Assembly: GCA_018969485.1 (NCBI GenBank)
Contig: JAGWYG010000004.1
Location: 34,802-98,801 of the forward strand
From: Chloroflexota bacterium
GTDB taxonomy: Bacteria > Chloroflexota > Chloroflexia > Chloroflexales > Roseiflexaceae
Direction of reading: 5' to 3'
Length of the DNA: 64,000 bases
Shown here: positions 62,589 to 64,000 of the stretch, piece by piece
Position numbering within the stretch: the stretch's first letter is position 1
How the letters are laid out: each line of letters begins with the position of its first letter
Made by a program: the position numbers and the translations under genes
Notes under the pieces: generated by a model
The model's input: the letters and a program-made list of their open reading frames with translations, nothing else
What the model was told of the DNA's origin: nothing
The model's database searches: none

Positions 62589-63851
62589 ATGGCCTGGGGG
62601 GCTGAGATTCGCGACGCCGCGCTGGCCGACGAGGGCCTGCGGCGCATCGACTGGGCGGCCGGCGAGATGCCGGTGCTACGGCAGATCGCCGCGCGCTTCG
62701 CCGCGGAGCGCCCTCTGGCGGGGCTCCGCCTGGCGGCATGCCTGCACGTCACCGCCAAGACGGCCAACCTGATGCGGACGCTGGCAGCCGGCGGCGCCGA
62801 CCTGCTGCTCGTGGCCTCGAATCCGCTCTCGACCCAGGACGACATCGCGGCGGCGCTGGTGGTCCACGAGGAGATCCCGGTGTTCGCGATCCGTGGCGAG
62901 GATCACGCGACCTACCACCGGCACCTCTCGCTGGCGCTGGATCACGCGCCGCAACTGGTGATCGATGATGGCGCCGACCTGACGAGCGCCATCGTGACCC
63001 GGCGGCGCGACCTGGTGCCGGGCCTGCTCGGCGGTACGGAGGAGACGACGACCGGTGTGCAGCGGCTGCGGGCGATGGCGCTGGCCGGCGTGCTGCCGTT
63101 TCCGGTGGTGGCGGTCAACGACAGCGACACCAAGCACCTGTTCGACAACCGCCACGGCACCGGGCAGAGCACGCTCGACGGCATCATGCGCGCCACGAAT
63201 GTGCTGCTCGCCGGCCGGACATTCGTCGTCGCGGGGTATGGGGCGTGCGGCCGTGGGCTGGCCGGGCGTGCCCGCGGCATGGGCGCGCACGTGATCGTCT
63301 GCGAGGTGGACGCAGTGCGTGCGCTCGAGGCTGCGCTGGATGGCCACCGCGTGCTGCCGTTGCGCGCCGCCGCCGCCGAGGCCGATATCATCGTCACCGC
63401 CACCGGCAATCGGTGCGTGGTCGACGCGGCGGCGGTCGCCGTCGTGAAGGATGGCTGCCTGCTGGCGAACAGCGGGCATTTCAACGTCGAGATCGACCTG
63501 CCGGCGCTCGCGGCGGCGGCGGTGGCATGCGATGCGCCGCGCGCCGGCGTCGTGCGCTATCAGCTGGCCGATGGCCGCCGGGTCAGCCTGCTCGGCGAGG
63601 GGCGCCTGGTGAATCTGGCGTGCGCCGAGGGGCACCCGCCGGCAGTGATGGATCTGTCGTTCGCCAACCAGGCGCTGGCGGCCGAATACCTGGTGCGCCA
63701 GGCCGGCCGGTTGGGCGCTGGCGTGCATCGGTTGCCCGCCGACATCGATCGACGGATCGCCAGCCTCAAGCTCGAGGCGCTCGGCATCGCCATCGATGTG
63801 CTGACCGCCGACCAGCAGCGCTATCTGCAGTCGTGGCACGGGGGCACCTGA
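62589..63851 (+). CDS. ahcY: S-adenosylhomocysteine hydrolase
   Basis: A 420-aa protein from ATG 62589 with GGAG 7 nt upstream. Family features: HVTAKTANLMRTLAAGGAD, NPLSTQDDIAAAL, EETTTGVQRLRAM, NDSDTKHLFDNRHGTGQSTLDGI, NAD-binding GYGACGRGLAGRARG and the C-terminal LSFANQALAAEYLV. It splits S-adenosylhomocysteine to homocysteine and adenosine, keeping methylation going. Monocistronic, with its own promoter. Confidence 0.95.
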   Translation: MAWGAEIRDAALADEGLRRIDWAAGEMPVLRQIAARFAAERPLAGLRLAACLHVTAKTANLMRTLAAGGADLLLVASNPLSTQDDIAAALVVHEEIPVFAIRGEDHATYHRHLSLALDHAPQLVIDDGADLTSAIVTRRRDLVPGLLGGTEETTTGVQRLRAMALAGVLPFPVVAVNDSDTKHLFDNRHGTGQSTLDGIMRATNVLLAGRTFVVAGYGACGRGLAGRARGMGAHVIVCEVDAVRALEAALDGHRVLPLRAAAAEADIIVTATGNRCVVDAAAVAVVKDGCLLANSGHFNVEIDLPALAAAAVACDAPRAGVVRYQLADGRRVSLLGEGRLVNLACAEGHPPAVMDLSFANQALAAEYLVRQAGRLGAGVHRLPADIDRRIASLKLEALGIAIDVLTADQQRYLQSWHGGT

Positions 63852-63930
63852 GCGCCCGACCGCCGCTGCGCGCTGCGCGTGGTATGATCAGCGTATCGCG
63901 ATCACCGTCGATCGATGCGAGGAGAGCGTC

Positions 63931-64000
63931 ATGGCGCCGTTGCCACGAATCCGCGATGCCGAGCGCATCACGCTGTGGGTGCCGTTCACGCCGCGCTGCG
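63931..64000 (+). CDS. start of a gene cut by the window edge
   Basis: ATG 63931 has GAGGAG 6-7 nt upstream, and TATGAT at 63883-63888 may be its -10. The 23 residues present (MAPLPRIRDAERITLWVPFT) are too few to assign a family. Confidence 0.45.
   Translation, partial: MAPLPRIRDAERITLWVPFTPRC

Overview
KIND OF ORGANISM. The window is very GC-rich, gene-dense bacterial DNA with many GTG starts, Shine-Dalgarno sites and sigma70-type promoters. Gene content (RseP, UvrC, MenA, AccA/AccD, AhcY, DAHP synthase, oligopeptide ABC operons, Tat/lipobox solute-binding proteins with long Pro/Thr/Ala linkers, paired M16 proteases, duplicated Gly-rich zinc-ribbon proteins) best fits the Chloroflexota, probably class Chloroflexia (Roseiflexus/Kouleothrix-like). 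This is inference from families; no 16S rRNA gene is present. One tRNA gene (Met, CAT) is present. No CRISPR array, transposase or phage structural gene was seen.

LAYOUT. 3-4415: two tandem paralogous VirD4/TraG-like ATPases, the first cut by the window edge. 4476-7145: a membrane Ser/Thr kinase fused to a glycosidase-like domain. 7399-8520: a Rieske oxygenase. 8888-13634 (minus): a polysaccharide operon (methyltransferase, DegT aminotransferase, pyruvate-dehydrogenase-like E1 alpha/beta, sugar-phosphate transferase) behind a perfect TTGACA-17-TATAAT promoter. 14174-16632: rseP followed by a Cas4-like nuclease split over two membrane proteins and two small proteins. 17142-19952: an exported HzsA-like single-heme protein. 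20158-21237: a helical protein whose 3' end is tandemly duplicated. 21458-22461: tRNA-Met and menA. 22468-24249: a response regulator with a RodZ-like tail. 24424-25778: a UvdE-like protein and an unknown partner. 25895-33751 (minus): gntR, oppA, oppB, oppC, uvrC and an M20 amidohydrolase. 33939-35714 (minus): MTHFR and an aldo/keto reductase. 36045-39027: P450, DAHP synthase, small membrane protein. 39503-45753: a second peptide ABC operon with a fused ATPase and a TIM-barrel isomerase. 46166-51578 (minus): DUF3048 lipoprotein, isomerase, prmC, accA, accD. 51685-57937: two M16 proteins and an asymmetric heterodimeric ABC exporter. 58175-59501: two copies of a promoter/leader/zinc-ribbon/hairpin cassette. 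59736-63851: nucleoside hydrolase, esterase, molybdopterin protein, ahcY. A last gene starts at 63931.

HOW GENES WORK TOGETHER AND WHAT STANDS OUT. Most units are housekeeping or transport operons with 4-bp ATGA overlaps. The most unusual signal is the duplicated zinc-ribbon cassette. Its 142-nt leaders align without a gap. They share a hairpin, and a CUCCU segment that can either form that hairpin or pair with the Shine-Dalgarno site, with one pair changing but staying pairable between copies. This suggests a cis-acting RNA switch. Other points of interest are the kinase-glycosidase fusion, the split Cas4-like nuclease, the E1 alpha/beta pair inside a sugar operon, the HzsA-like protein, two independent duplications of gene 3' ends, and a dispersed repeat family at three places.
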